Translations under genes and position numbers: made by a program
Notes under the pieces: generated by a model
Database searches by the model: none
Seen by the model: only the letters and a program-made list of their open reading frames with translations
What the model was told of the DNA's origin: nothing
From: Candidatus Peregrinibacteria bacterium
GTDB lineage: Bacteria; Patescibacteriota; Gracilibacteria; UBA1369; UM-FILTER-53-11
Direction: 5' to 3'
Length of the DNA: 64,000 nt
NCBI GenBank assembly: GCA_016186205.1
Contig: JACPMA010000008.1
Span: forward strand, 1 to 64,000
In this document: piece by piece, positions 1-9,748 of the stretch
How positions within the stretch are numbered: the first letter of the stretch is position 1
Layout: each line of letters starts with the position of its first letter

Positions 1-156
1 AGGCTCGGGCAATACGGCACAAAAATTTTTCGCACCGATGAAAACGGACGGATTGAATTTATTTTCGATAAAAATCGACTTATTGAAATCAAAACTCAAT
101 CCAAACGCACAATATCAGCGCCGAGCGACCGCAATTTTTCATCAAACCGCTCATAG
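1..156 (+). CDS. C-terminal fragment of a CDS, possibly ComEC/metallo-beta-lactamase-fold protein (truncated by window edge)
   Basis: Frame 1 open from base 1 to TAG at 154-156: RLGQYGTKIFRTDENGRIEFIFDKNRLIEIKTQ..., resembling the C-terminus of ComEC-like MBL domains (FRTDxxGxIxF); overlaps the murA 3' end. Confidence 0.35.
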   Translation, partial: RLGQYGTKIFRTDENGRIEFIFDKNRLIEIKTQSKRTISAPSDRNFSSNRS

Positions 157-1352
157 CCGCGATCAATATAGTGAATATCGCTGACGACTGTTTTTCCTTT
201 TGCTGCAAGCGCAGCCAAAATCATTGCCGCACCGGCACGGATATCCCAACTTTTAACATTTCCGCCGCGCAATTTAACCGGTCCTGTTATAAGCGCTTCA
301 TGCGGATTCAACTTTTCAATGCGGGCTCCCATTTTTTTTAAATCCGGAAAATAACTGAATCGGCCTTCAAAAAGCGTTTCGTGAACTCTTCCCTGCCCTT
401 TTGCCTGCGTCATGAGTACGACAAACGGCGGCTGGAGATCGGTCGGATAACCGGGAAAAACATTAGTTTGAAGCCGGCTGCAATTCACCAGCCTGCGGGT
501 CGGCTTCAATCGAACCCAATTTTTCCCCAAAGCAAAATTCGCCTTCATTTCACGCAGTAAATTCCATAAAGCATCGAGATCGGACGGAACTATATTTTTC
601 ACCGTAACATCGCCGCGCGTGAGCACAGAAGCCAAAACCAGCGTGCCGGTTTCAAGATAGTCCGGCGTTATGGAATGCAAAACGCCGCGAGGATTTTTTA
701 CGCCGATAATTGAAAGACTGTGGCTCCCGGCGCCGCGGATCTTTATCCCCATTTTTTGAAGAAATCTGCATAAATCTTGTACGTGCGGTTCAAGCGCCGC
801 CAGCCGGATTTCTGTTTTTTTAGTGCAGCGCGCAGCCGCCATAAGAGCATTTTCCGTTCCGGTCACGCTAAATTCAGGAAGAATAACTTCGCCGCCGCAC
901 GGCCGCCCGCGAAATATAATTTCCTCTTTCGGACTCGGCATTTTTTTCACTCCAAGCTGACGGAGTACGCTGGCATGAGTATCAATCGGACGCGCTCCCA
1001 AAACGCATCCGCCGGGATATGGCAGTCGCGCATATCCTTCGCGCGCGAGCAAAGGGCCAAGAAGTAAAACTGACGCGCGCATCTTGCATCCAAGCGCGTG
1101 CGGCAAAGCATCGTAGCGAATTCTGCGCGTTTGAATCGTAACTGTATGGTTTCTAAAATTCACATCGCTCCCCAAAGAACGCAAAATCGCAAGCATGGTA
1201 TTAACATCTTCAATATCCGGCACATTTTTAAGAATGCATTTTCTATCAGTCAAAAGGGTTGCGGCCAAAATAGGCAACGCCGCATTTTTCGAGCCGCCAA
1301 TACGCACCTCGCCTCGAAGTTTTTTTCCGCCGTGAATGATAAATTTCGGCAT
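96..1352 (-). CDS. murA: UDP-N-acetylglucosamine 1-carboxyvinyltransferase
   Basis: ORF 418 aa; IGGSKNAALPILAATLL, PGGCVLGARPIDTH (catalytic Cys loop). Confidence 0.95.
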   Translation of the reverse strand: MPKFIIHGGKKLRGEVRIGGSKNAALPILAATLLTDRKCILKNVPDIEDVNTMLAILRSLGSDVNFRNHTVTIQTRRIRYDALPHALGCKMRASVLLLGPLLAREGYARLPYPGGCVLGARPIDTHASVLRQLGVKKMPSPKEEIIFRGRPCGGEVILPEFSVTGTENALMAAARCTKKTEIRLAALEPHVQDLCRFLQKMGIKIRGAGSHSLSIIGVKNPRGVLHSITPDYLETGTLVLASVLTRGDVTVKNIVPSDLDALWNLLREMKANFALGKNWVRLKPTRRLVNCSRLQTNVFPGYPTDLQPPFVVLMTQAKGQGRVHETLFEGRFSYFPDLKKMGARIEKLNPHEALITGPVKLRGGNVKSWDIRAGAAMILAALAAKGKTVVSDIHYIDRGYERFDEKLRSLGADIVRLD

Positions 1353-1358
1353 AGATCG

Positions 1359-2540
1359 ATGAAAGCAAATGCGAAAGATATGAACGCTGGCAAGCGGAAA
1401 AAATTGTCTGACGGATTGCTTGACCGACTGCTCCTCACAAAAGAGCGGATAAAATCAATGGCATCCGATGTTCGGAAAGTGGCCGAACTGAAAGATTATA
1501 TCGGCGAACTGATGGAATCCCGTGAACTGCAAAACGGTCTTTTTTTGAAACGCGTTCGCGTGCCAATCGGCGTTGTAGCGATGATTTATGAAGCCCGTCC
1601 GAATGTCACGGTTGATGCAGCGACGCTATGTTTAAAAAGCGGCAATGCCGTGATTTTGAAAGGCGGTTCGGATGCACTCCATTCCAACCGCGCACTCGTA
1701 AAAATAATTCAAGATGTTTTGAAAGAAACTGGTTTCTTAAAACCGAGTTTGCGGCTTCAGGACGCTGTGCAGCTCATTGATTCAACGGATCGGCGCGTGA
1801 CCGAAGAACTGCTTCATCTCACTGATTTTATAGACGTAATAATTCCGCGCGGCGGGAAAAATTTGATTGATTTTGTGCGCGAAAATTCCACAGTGCCTGT
1901 CATTGAAACAGGCGCGTCCGTTGTACACACATACATTCACGAAGATGCCGATATCGCCAAAGCTGTAAAAATCATCCTTAATGCAAAACTGCGGCGGGTT
2001 TCCATTTGCAATACGCTTGATTCGCTCCTTGTTCACAAAAATATCGCGCGTGATCTTTTTGAAGCATTTGTAAAAGCGCTGCCAAAAAATTCTTATGGAG
2101 CCGATCATCTCGAAATACGCGCTGACAATGGCAGTTTCAATATTCTTCGCCGCATTTCCCAGCCGAAAGATTTTGAGCTTCGGATTAAAAAAGCTTCAAC
2201 CGCTGATTTTTCCTGCGAATTTTTGGATTATATTCTTGCCATTAAGCTCGTCGGAAACCTAGATGGAGCGCTCGAACATATCGCCCGTCATAGCCTAAAG
2301 CATTCAGAAGCTATCATCACGGAAAATCCACAAGTCGCGCAGCGTTTTTTAAAAACCGTTGATGCGGCATGCGTATACTGGAATGCCTCGACGCAATTTT
2401 CCGACGGCGGACAATTTGGTTTAGGCGCAGAAATAGGCATATCCACTCAAAAACTACATGCTCGAGGGCCATTTGCGTTGGAAGGCCTAACGAGCTATAA
2501 ATGGGTTATAGAAGGCAACGGACAGGTTCGCATACCGTAG
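1359..2540 (+). CDS. proA: Gamma-glutamyl phosphate reductase (N-terminally short)
   Basis: LSDGLLDRLLLTKERI, RVPIGVVAMIYEARPNVTVDAA, RRVSICNTLDSLLVH, FSDGGQFGLGAEIGISTQKLHARGP; ATG at 1359 is 7 nt from the divergent murA start. Confidence 0.9.
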   Translation: MKANAKDMNAGKRKKLSDGLLDRLLLTKERIKSMASDVRKVAELKDYIGELMESRELQNGLFLKRVRVPIGVVAMIYEARPNVTVDAATLCLKSGNAVILKGGSDALHSNRALVKIIQDVLKETGFLKPSLRLQDAVQLIDSTDRRVTEELLHLTDFIDVIIPRGGKNLIDFVRENSTVPVIETGASVVHTYIHEDADIAKAVKIILNAKLRRVSICNTLDSLLVHKNIARDLFEAFVKALPKNSYGADHLEIRADNGSFNILRRISQPKDFELRIKKASTADFSCEFLDYILAIKLVGNLDGALEHIARHSLKHSEAIITENPQVAQRFLKTVDAACVYWNASTQFSDGGQFGLGAEIGISTQKLHARGPFALEGLTSYKWVIEGNGQVRIP

Positions 2541-2556
2541 CGCGCAGCAAAAAACT

Positions 2557-3423
2557 ATGAGCAATATCATCAAAAAATCAGAGGTGGCGAAAATGTATCC
2601 GCGCCGCGATCCAAATTCCCACAAAGGACAAAACGGCCGCGTGCTTATTATCGGAGGTTCACTTAATTATTTCGGCGCGCCGATTTTGGCCGGACTCGGC
2701 GCTCTCGGCTCCGGCGCAGATCTCGTATATCTTCTTGTGCCTGAATGCAATTTTGATGTAAGCCGAAGTTTCTATCCGGATTTTATCGTACGCAAGTATC
2801 CCGGAAATTTCGTCAACAGCCGAACGCTTGATTCCGCCGTTGAACTTCTTCCAAATGTCGATGCTGTGCTTATGGGTCCCGGCGTGAGTGAAGATCCCGA
2901 AAGCGTCCGCATTATCGCGCGCATCATCAAAAAAGCGCAATGTCATGTTGTGCTCGATGCAGAAGCCATTCCGGCGATTGCGCAGCTCGGCATGCAAAGC
3001 GCATCGGAACACCAACATCATCTCACAATAACGCCTCATCGCAGAGAGATGGACGAAATTACCGAAGGCGCGCTGCCGGATGATCCTGAAGAACTCGAAA
3101 AAGTTGTCACGGATTTTGCACACAAATGGGGTGTCACGATTTTATTGAAAGGTCCGCGCGACATTATCGCATCTCCTCACCAAACAACGCGCGTTAATAC
3201 AACTGGAAATGCCGGCATGACGGTCGGCGGCACAGGCGATATTCTTGCCGGTTTAACTGCATCGCTTATCGCGCAGCATGCTTCGCCATACGAAGCTTGC
3301 CAAAGCGCCGCGTTTTTAAACGGCGCTGCGGGTGATACGCTCTTGCGTCAAAAAGGATATAACTTTATGGCAACGGACGTCGCGCTTGAACTCCCATACA
3401 CCATTCACAGCATCGTCGGATAA
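2557..3423 (+). CDS. nnrD: ADP-dependent NAD(P)H-hydrate dehydratase (YjeF C-terminal type)
   Basis: DPNSHKGQNGRVLIIGGSLNYFGAPILAG, NTTGNAGMTVGGTGDILAGL. Confidence 0.85.
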   Translation: MSNIIKKSEVAKMYPRRDPNSHKGQNGRVLIIGGSLNYFGAPILAGLGALGSGADLVYLLVPECNFDVSRSFYPDFIVRKYPGNFVNSRTLDSAVELLPNVDAVLMGPGVSEDPESVRIIARIIKKAQCHVVLDAEAIPAIAQLGMQSASEHQHHLTITPHRREMDEITEGALPDDPEELEKVVTDFAHKWGVTILLKGPRDIIASPHQTTRVNTTGNAGMTVGGTGDILAGLTASLIAQHASPYEACQSAAFLNGAAGDTLLRQKGYNFMATDVALELPYTIHSIVG

Positions 3424-4172
3424 TGATTCGAAAAATTGCCGCAGGCATTCCGTTTTATGAATTTGAGATATTCCAGCAATTTCGCAGAGGGCTTAAGCAT
3501 GCGGTTTTTACCAGACATAGTGATATTTTGACTCCGAAAACGGTACAAACAATTTTTGAAACAAACGCGCACCCAGTCGCTTTCAAAAATCAACTTCATG
3601 GAACAAAACTTCATATTATTCCGGCGCAATTCAATGAAAAAAAGGTTGCCCAGCCGAGGCTGGGCATTAATTGCTTAGCCTCGCTGCGGCTCGGCCTGTT
3701 TGAAGGCGATATTTTTGTAACTTCGGAACAACAAATTCCTCTCGTAATTCGTATCGCCGACTGCGCGAGCATTCTACTTTTTGATCCAACCAAAAAAATT
3801 ATTGCGAATATTCATGCCGGATGGCGCGGTCTTGCAGCAAAAATAATTCATCGCACGATTCAAAAATTGCAGCAGCGTTTTTTGGTACGCCCGGAAAATA
3901 TTTTTGCAGGCATCAGTCCGATGCTCGGGCCATGCTGTAGCCGCTTCACTGAGCCAAAAAAAGAACTTCCTAATTTTCTCCATCAATATATTCTCCAGAA
4001 AAATATGGTCAATCTTTGGAGCATCACTGAAAGCCAACTGCGCGAATGCGGCGTGCTCAAAAAACATATTGAAAATCCACGCATCTGCACATCCTGCAAT
4101 CCGGAAAATTTCTTTTCCTATCGCCGCGAAGGCGATAGCGGCCGCTTCGGCACAGCAATAATGTTACAATAA
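3423..4172 (+). CDS. pgeF: Polyphenol oxidase/laccase-domain (YfiH/PgeF) family protein, with in-frame palindromic repeat insertion
   Basis: IADCASILLFDP, NIHAGWRGLAAKI, GISPMLGPCCSRF; insertion peptide KVAQPRLGINCLASLRLGL. Confidence 0.85.
   Translation: MIRKIAAGIPFYEFEIFQQFRRGLKHAVFTRHSDILTPKTVQTIFETNAHPVAFKNQLHGTKLHIIPAQFNEKKVAQPRLGINCLASLRLGLFEGDIFVTSEQQIPLVIRIADCASILLFDPTKKIIANIHAGWRGLAAKIIHRTIQKLQQRFLVRPENIFAGISPMLGPCCSRFTEPKKELPNFLHQYILQKNMVNLWSITESQLRECGVLKKHIENPRICTSCNPENFFSYRREGDSGRFGTAIMLQ
3641..3697 (+). repeat. Two-hairpin palindromic element, copy 1 (in frame inside yfiH)
   Basis: AAAGGTTGCCCAGCCGAGGCTGGGCATTAATTGCTTAGCCTCGCTGCGGCTCGGCCT; hairpin 1 TGCCCAGCC-GA-GGCTGGGCA. Confidence 0.85.
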
Positions 4173-4176
4173 ATAT

Positions 4177-5040
4177 ATGCGAATCGGAATAATTGGCTGC
4201 GGTCATATGGGATCAGCAATTGCAAAAGCGCTTCTTGGAACATCATGGGTGCGTGCTGTTTTTGCGAGCAATCCGCAAAAACCCCATGTCATGCTGAGCC
4301 TGAGCAAGCCCGAAAAAAAACGCTTCCGCTGGAAAAAGGTTGCGCCTTTCAGGCGCATTAATTGCTTAGCCTCGCTGCGGCTCGGCCTGGTAGACAATAC
4401 CGCTGTCGTTAAAGCAGTAGACATTGTCGTCATAGCTGTCAGGCCAGGCGTCGTTGCTGCGACACTCCAAGAAATACGCCCGTTTTTGAAAAAAAAACAG
4501 ATTTTAATTTCTATTGCAGCAGGAACGCCTCTGAAAAAACTCAAAAAATGGTCAGGGGGGCACAAAAAAATCGTCCGCGTAATGCCAAATTTGCCGGCGC
4601 AGGTTTTTGACGGCATGTCGGTATGGAAACCGGCTCAAGGGCTTAGTAAAAAGGAAAAAACTGCTGTGAAGAAATTTCTGGAATCTTTCGGAAAACAAAT
4701 CGAAGTTAAGGACGAAAAATTGATCGATATGGCTACAGCCATAGGTGGCGGCGGTCCTGCATATACAGCCGCATTCTTGGAAAGCATGACGAAGGCGGCA
4801 AAGCGCATCGGCTTTTCGGAAAGCGACGCTCGTCTTTTAGCGATCCAAACCGTTGATGGCTCGCTTGATTATATAAAAGAAACCGGCATTGAATTTAATC
4901 AACTGAAATCCGCTGTGCAAACAAAAGGTGGAACAACTGAAACCGGCTTTAAAATTCTTAAAAAGAAAAAGTGGCAGGCCACGCTCGAAAAAGCCCTTTT
5001 CGCCGGATATAAAAGAGCCCGAGAAATAAGCAAAAAGTAA
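4177..5040 (+). CDS. proC: Pyrroline-5-carboxylate reductase, with two in-frame repeat insertions
   Basis: MRIGIIGCGHMGSAIAKALL, VRVMPNLPAQVFDGMS, TAIGGGGPAYTAAFLESM; insertion peptides HVMLSLSKPE and KVAPFRRINCLASLRLGL. Confidence 0.92.
   Translation: MRIGIIGCGHMGSAIAKALLGTSWVRAVFASNPQKPHVMLSLSKPEKKRFRWKKVAPFRRINCLASLRLGLVDNTAVVKAVDIVVIAVRPGVVAATLQEIRPFLKKKQILISIAAGTPLKKLKKWSGGHKKIVRVMPNLPAQVFDGMSVWKPAQGLSKKEKTAVKKFLESFGKQIEVKDEKLIDMATAIGGGGPAYTAAFLESMTKAAKRIGFSESDARLLAIQTVDGSLDYIKETGIEFNQLKSAVQTKGGTTETGFKILKKKKWQATLEKALFAGYKRAREISKK
4285..4314 (+). repeat. Short interspersed repeat of the GTCATGCTGAGC... type, in frame in proC
   Basis: CATGTCATGCTGAGCCTGAGCAAGCCCGAA; encodes HVMLSLSKPE; related to the reverse-orientation copy at 28377-28402. 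Confidence 0.65.
4335..4388 (+). repeat. Two-hairpin palindromic element, copy 2 (in frame inside proC)
   Basis: AAAGGTTGCGCCTTTCAGGCGCATTAATTGCTTAGCCTCGCTGCGGCTCGGCCT; hairpin 1 TGCGCC-TTTCA-GGCGCA. Confidence 0.85.
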
Positions 5041-5064
5041 TAGTTGGCAGCTACCGCCGCGCCC

Positions 5065-6054
5065 TTATACAAACCATTTTTCCACTTCTCTCACTCCTGC
5101 TTTTTTTCGCCGCATAATTTCTCGTCGCTTTCGCAAAGCAGCAGGCAACTGCAACAAAAATTTTCCAAACGACTTCCATAAAAACGGCTCACGGAAAATC
5201 ATCCAGCCAAACATCAAAATTTCCTTCCATAAAATCGGCATAAAATCCCGGCGCACCCCGTCCCACAATTCATTTTTCACCCTCATTAACCGTTCATTTT
5301 TATATGAGTAATACTTCTGGAAACGCGAAAGGCTTTTCCGGTTTTTTGCCACTGACCAAAGCGTTTCCCGATCCACAACTCCGGTTCCTCGACCGTGATA
5401 TGCAACCGCACGAGATTCATAAAAACACTTCCAGCCAAAAAGCCGCATTCTCCAGGCAATATCCACATCCTCCTTATACATAAAAAAATCTCCGTCAAAA
5501 TATTCGCCACTAATTTTGCAATCCTCAAGCGCCGCGCGCCTATATAGAGGACATGCACCGGTAATACCAAAAACCTCCTCGTTGCGATCAAACTGCCCGT
5601 AATCTTCTTCTCCCTGTCCCCTATCCACACACCGCCGATTGCGATACATCAATAAACCTGCGCTATCAATAAAATTCGTCTTTTTACCGCGTTCAAAATC
5701 ATATTTTCGAAGCTTGCCAATAATCGCTCCGATCCGCCGATCTTTCTCCAGCTGCTTTACTAAAATTTTCAAATAATCCGGCTCAAAAACAATATCCGGA
5801 TTCATAATCAAAACAAAATCGCCGTTGCTCACTTTAACCGCCTGATTCGCTCCGCCCGCATATCCTGAATTATCCTTGTTCGCAAACACACGAACCGCAG
5901 GATAATGCCTCACCACAAACTCAACAGACCCGTCGCTCGAAGCATTATCCAGAAAAATTATCTCCTTATCGTCAAAATCCAGCCGCAATAAAGAATCAAG
6001 GCAAGTTTTGAGCAGTTTTTCCCCGTTAAAATTGATGATGACACACGAAAGCAT
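5065..6054 (-). CDS. Family 2 glycosyltransferase
   Basis: [56 protein letters not shown]; start chosen at the internal Met (ORF opens at 6081). Confidence 0.88.
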   Translation of the reverse strand: MLSCVIINFNGEKLLKTCLDSLLRLDFDDKEIIFLDNASSDGSVEFVVRHYPAVRVFANKDNSGYAGGANQAVKVSNGDFVLIMNPDIVFEPDYLKILVKQLEKDRRIGAIIGKLRKYDFERGKKTNFIDSAGLLMYRNRRCVDRGQGEEDYGQFDRNEEVFGITGACPLYRRAALEDCKISGEYFDGDFFMYKEDVDIAWRMRLFGWKCFYESRAVAYHGRGTGVVDRETLWSVAKNRKSLSRFQKYYSYKNERLMRVKNELWDGVRRDFMPILWKEILMFGWMIFREPFLWKSFGKFLLQLPAALRKRREIMRRKKAGVREVEKWFV

Positions 6055-6075
6055 CGTTGCTATAATACGCGCCGT

Positions 6076-7347
6076 ATGCAAAATTTTCTATTTACCTCCG
6101 AATCCGTAACCGAAGGACACCCGGATAAAATCTGCGATCAAGTCTCCGATTCAATTTTGGATGCCATGCTCGCCAAAGATAAATATAGCCGCGTGGCTGT
6201 TGAATGTCTTACCACGACCGGGCTTATGTTTGTGGCCGGCGAGGTCACTACAAATTGCTATGTGGATATTCCAAATGTGGTTCGCGGAACACTCAAAGAC
6301 ATCGGTTATACAAATCCGGAATACGGGCTCGATTCATCGGATTGTTCGGTTTTAACCGCAATTCATGAACAAAGTCAAAATATTGCCGTCGGCGTAGATA
6401 CAAACAAAAAACATGAACAGGGCGCCGGCGATCAGGGACTGATGTTCGGCTTTGCCTGCCGCGAAACCGATACTCTCATGCCGCTCCCCATCACGCTTGC
6501 ACACCGACTAGCCATGCGACTAGCCGAAGTTCGAAAGAAAAAAATTCTTCCGTGGGTGCGGCCTGATGGAAAATCGCAGGTGACTATCCAATATGAAAAT
6601 GGCTTGCCTAAGCGCATTGATGCGGTCGTTATTGCGGTTCATCACAATCCGGAAGTGCCGCGCAAAAAAATCCGCAGTGATATTATCGAACACGTTATTC
6701 ATCCGGTCTGTAAAAAAATGATGGATCGGAATACAAAGATTTTTATAAATGAAACCGGCGTTTTCATAGTTGGCGGACCGGAAGCGGATACAGGCCTCAC
6801 CGGCCGAAAGATTATTGTGGATACTTATGGGGGTTACGCGCCTCACGGAGGTGGCGCTTTCAGCGGAAAAGACCCGTCAAAAGTGGATCGCAGCGCCTGT
6901 TATGCAGCCCGCTACATAGCCAAAAATATCGTTGCCGCCGATCTCGCGGAAAAATGCCAAGTGCAACTTGCTTACTCCATCGGTGTGGCTGCGCCCGTAT
7001 CGATTTCTGTGAACTGTTTTGGAACAAATCGCGTGCCGGAAGATAGACTTTCCGCTCTTGTGCGCGAATACTTCCCTGTGAAACCGGCGGATATTATTTC
7101 GCAACTCAAGCTCCTGCGGCCTATTTATCGAAAAACCGCTTCATACGGCCATTTTGGCCGCAATGAACCGGAATTCACCTGGGAAAAAACCGATAAAGCA
7201 ACTTTATTAAAAACCGCTGTTAAAACGTTTTATGAAGTTCCAAGTAAAAAACCTCAAACTCGCGCAGCAGGGAGAAAATCAAATGTTGTGGGCCAGACAA
7301 CATATGCCGGCCCTATCAGCCGTCCGGGAGCGCTTCCAGCATACTAA
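6076..7347 (+). CDS. metK: S-adenosylmethionine synthetase
   Basis: [80 protein letters not shown]. Confidence 0.95.
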   Translation: MQNFLFTSESVTEGHPDKICDQVSDSILDAMLAKDKYSRVAVECLTTTGLMFVAGEVTTNCYVDIPNVVRGTLKDIGYTNPEYGLDSSDCSVLTAIHEQSQNIAVGVDTNKKHEQGAGDQGLMFGFACRETDTLMPLPITLAHRLAMRLAEVRKKKILPWVRPDGKSQVTIQYENGLPKRIDAVVIAVHHNPEVPRKKIRSDIIEHVIHPVCKKMMDRNTKIFINETGVFIVGGPEADTGLTGRKIIVDTYGGYAPHGGGAFSGKDPSKVDRSACYAARYIAKNIVAADLAEKCQVQLAYSIGVAAPVSISVNCFGTNRVPEDRLSALVREYFPVKPADIISQLKLLRPIYRKTASYGHFGRNEPEFTWEKTDKATLLKTAVKTFYEVPSKKPQTRAAGRKSNVVGQTTYAGPISRPGALPAY

Positions 7348-8506
7348 ACCGCTCAAAAATCTGCGCATCGGAATGGCGCTCCATGTTACAAAAGAAACCG
7401 GCATTTTGGTTGAAACGTTGATTGCCGGCGGCGCGCAGGTTGCAATTGCAAGCTGCAATCCCCTTTCCACTCAAGATGACGTCGCCGCCTATCTTGCCAA
7501 AAAAGGAATCGCTGTTTTTGCATATAAAGGCGAATCTAAATCAGATTATTACAAATTTATTAAAGCTGTGGTCGCTTTTAAGCCAAATTTGACAATTGAT
7601 GATGGATGTGACCTTGTATCAGAAATCCATCTCCGTCACAAAAACCTCATTCCAGATATTATCGGCGGCTGCGAAGAAACAACTACAGGTATCAATCGGT
7701 TAAAAGCTATGGAAAAAGACGGCGCATTAAAATATCCCATGGTCGCCGTGAACGATAATAAAACAAAACACCTTTTTGACAATTATTATGGGACCGGCCA
7801 GTCAACTTGGGATGGAATTTTGCGCGCGACGAGCATTCTTGTTGCTGGAAAAACAGTGGTAGTTGCGGGCTATGGCGATTGCGGGCATGGAATTGCTTTA
7901 CGCGCAGCCGGCATGGGCGCCCATGTAGTGGTAACAGAAATTGATCCGGTAAGAGCTTTAAAAGCCGCCATGGACGGTTTTCGCGTGATGACTATGGATA
8001 AAGCATGCAAAATCGGCGATGTATTTGTGACTGCAACCGGCGGAAAACATATCATCACGGCAACGCACATGAAACATATGAAATCCGGTGCAATGCTTGC
8101 AAACAGCGGACATTTTAATATTGAAATCGACATTGATGGACTCGAAAAAATCGCTGTCCGTAAAAAACAAATCCGTGAGTTTGTCGAAGAATATGTCATT
8201 GCGAGCGGAGCGAAGCAATCTACTAAAAAAATCTATCTCCTCGCACAAGGCCGTCTTGTAAATCTCGCAGCAGCAGAAGGCCATCCTTCCGAAGTTATGG
8301 ATCTTTCATTTTGCGGCCAAGCGCTCGCGTGCGAATGGCTTCAAAAAAATAGCGGCGGCCAACGCCTTCAGCCTAAAGTTTATGTGCTTCCGGAAGCCGT
8401 TGACCAAGAAATCGCTCGACTAAAACTAAAAACGCTCGGACTTCGCATCGATACGTTGACCGAAGAACAAAATAAATATGCCTCTTCTTGGCAAGAAGGA
8501 ACATAA
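7232..8506 (+). CDS. ahcY: Adenosylhomocysteinase, with in-frame repeat insertion
   Basis: [84 protein letters not shown]; insertion VIASGAKQS. Confidence 0.95.
   Translation: MKFQVKNLKLAQQGENQMLWARQHMPALSAVRERFQHTKPLKNLRIGMALHVTKETGILVETLIAGGAQVAIASCNPLSTQDDVAAYLAKKGIAVFAYKGESKSDYYKFIKAVVAFKPNLTIDDGCDLVSEIHLRHKNLIPDIIGGCEETTTGINRLKAMEKDGALKYPMVAVNDNKTKHLFDNYYGTGQSTWDGILRATSILVAGKTVVVAGYGDCGHGIALRAAGMGAHVVVTEIDPVRALKAAMDGFRVMTMDKACKIGDVFVTATGGKHIITATHMKHMKSGAMLANSGHFNIEIDIDGLEKIAVRKKQIREFVEEYVIASGAKQSTKKIYLLAQGRLVNLAAAEGHPSEVMDLSFCGQALACEWLQKNSGGQRLQPKVYVLPEAVDQEIARLKLKTLGLRIDTLTEEQNKYASSWQEGT
8190..8224 (+). repeat. GTCATTGCGAGCGAAGCGAAGCAATCT-type repeat, copy 1 (inside ahcY)
   Basis: aatatgtcattgcgagcggagcgaagcaatctact; 34/35 identical to copy at 8506-8540. 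Confidence 0.85.
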
Positions 8507-8540
8507 ATATGTCATTGCGAGCGAAGCGAAGCAATCTACT
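8506..8540 (+). repeat. GTCATTGCGAGCGAAGCGAAGCAATCT-type repeat, copy 2 (ahcY stop / convergent gene stop)
   Basis: aatatgtcattgcgagcgaagcgaagcaatctact; supplies the TAG stop of the minus-strand gene at 8536. Confidence 0.85.
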
Positions 8541-9621
8541 CCGCTGGCGGGGCTTCCGGGGATTTTGCAGCCAACGCCTTGACTGCAAAACTGGCCGCAT
8601 CTTTTCTTGAAAAACCCAGGTTTAATTTACATTTACTGCCTTTATACTTAACTGCAATACCATTTGCACGCGCAGTAAAATATACCTGCGCCATTTTCTT
8701 CGTACCTTTTTTGACGTCAGAACAAATCTCTTCCAAATCATCACCCGTAAACGTCTCGTCGAGCGAAATATTTCTAGCATTCAAAAGAACTTCGTAATTT
8801 TGCAGCCGTGTCACTTTTTTGGCTGTAGAAAATGAACTAGGGATAAATTTCGCTTTGATCGCTTCCTTTTTGCAAGCCGTAATGCCGGGAAATTTTTTAT
8901 CCGATCCACAGCCGATGCCGGCAACCGCATTCCAAACCTGAATACCAAGATAACCGTTAGTCAAACGCGAAGGCCAATATTTTTTCGTTGCCGGAACTTT
9001 GTAAGTTTTCTGTTCCAACATCAACTCTGCAATCTGCAAAATCTTTTCCTGTTCGCTTTTTTTGAGCTTGCCGATATCTTTAAACATTGGCTCTTCCTCT
9101 GGCGGCGTTTCGGTTTCGGGCGTTGTTTCTGCATCTGATGATACGGGTTGCGTAGTTACAACGATACTACCGCCCGAAGACCCACCACCACCACCACCTC
9201 CTCCTCCAGCTCCACCGCCAGCCAAATTAGCCGCACAATAATCTGCAGTAGATGTCGGTGTAATAATAACTTTTGTATCAACGGTAATTGCCACCTTTGA
9301 CTTATCCGCATCGCAAGCCGTCTGGAAATTTTGATTGTTTACTAAATTAATTCTGCCCGATGAAGTAATACTGATATTGCCTTCTGATCCTTTTGTTATT
9401 TCCACCGAAGATGTATTTACAATAACTTCATCAGCGGTAGAGCCCGCTGGAATCACCAAAGAAACTGCTGTTGCCTCAACGGTTATAGTAATCGTGGTAT
9501 CTTCAGAGAAAGTAATAACTGAACTTGCTGATACTGTTACGCTAAATAATAAAGAAAAAACCACAATACTTATAATTGCACCAAATAATTTTCCAGATGA
9601 AAAGATATTATAATGAAACAT
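8536..9621 (-). CDS. Secreted protein with Gly-rich linker and C-terminal SLH-like region
   Basis: N-terminal hydrophobic segment, [18 protein letters not shown] linker, helical C-terminal segment. Confidence 0.6.
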   Translation of the reverse strand: MFHYNIFSSGKLFGAIISIVVFSLLFSVTVSASSVITFSEDTTITITVEATAVSLVIPAGSTADEVIVNTSSVEITKGSEGNISITSSGRINLVNNQNFQTACDADKSKVAITVDTKVIITPTSTADYCAANLAGGGAGGGGGGGGGSSGGSIVVTTQPVSSDAETTPETETPPEEEPMFKDIGKLKKSEQEKILQIAELMLEQKTYKVPATKKYWPSRLTNGYLGIQVWNAVAGIGCGSDKKFPGITACKKEAIKAKFIPSSFSTAKKVTRLQNYEVLLNARNISLDETFTGDDLEEICSDVKKGTKKMAQVYFTARANGIAVKYKGSKCKLNLGFSRKDAASFAVKALAAKSPEAPPAE

Positions 9622-9690
9622 AAAAAATAAAATGCAAATAGTACGCTTAAAATTATATATTTTAATTATAGCCTTGTCTTTGACAACACT

Positions 9691-9719
9691 TTGACAAATC
9701 CAAAAAATAGCAATAAAAT
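9691..9719 (+). promoter_or_regulatory. Sigma70-like promoter for the downstream lipoprotein gene
   Basis: TTGACA - 17 nt - TAAAAT, about 30 nt upstream of the ATG at 9749. Confidence 0.55.
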
Positions 9720-9748
9720 TATCCTCCTAAGATGTAATAAGGATATAT

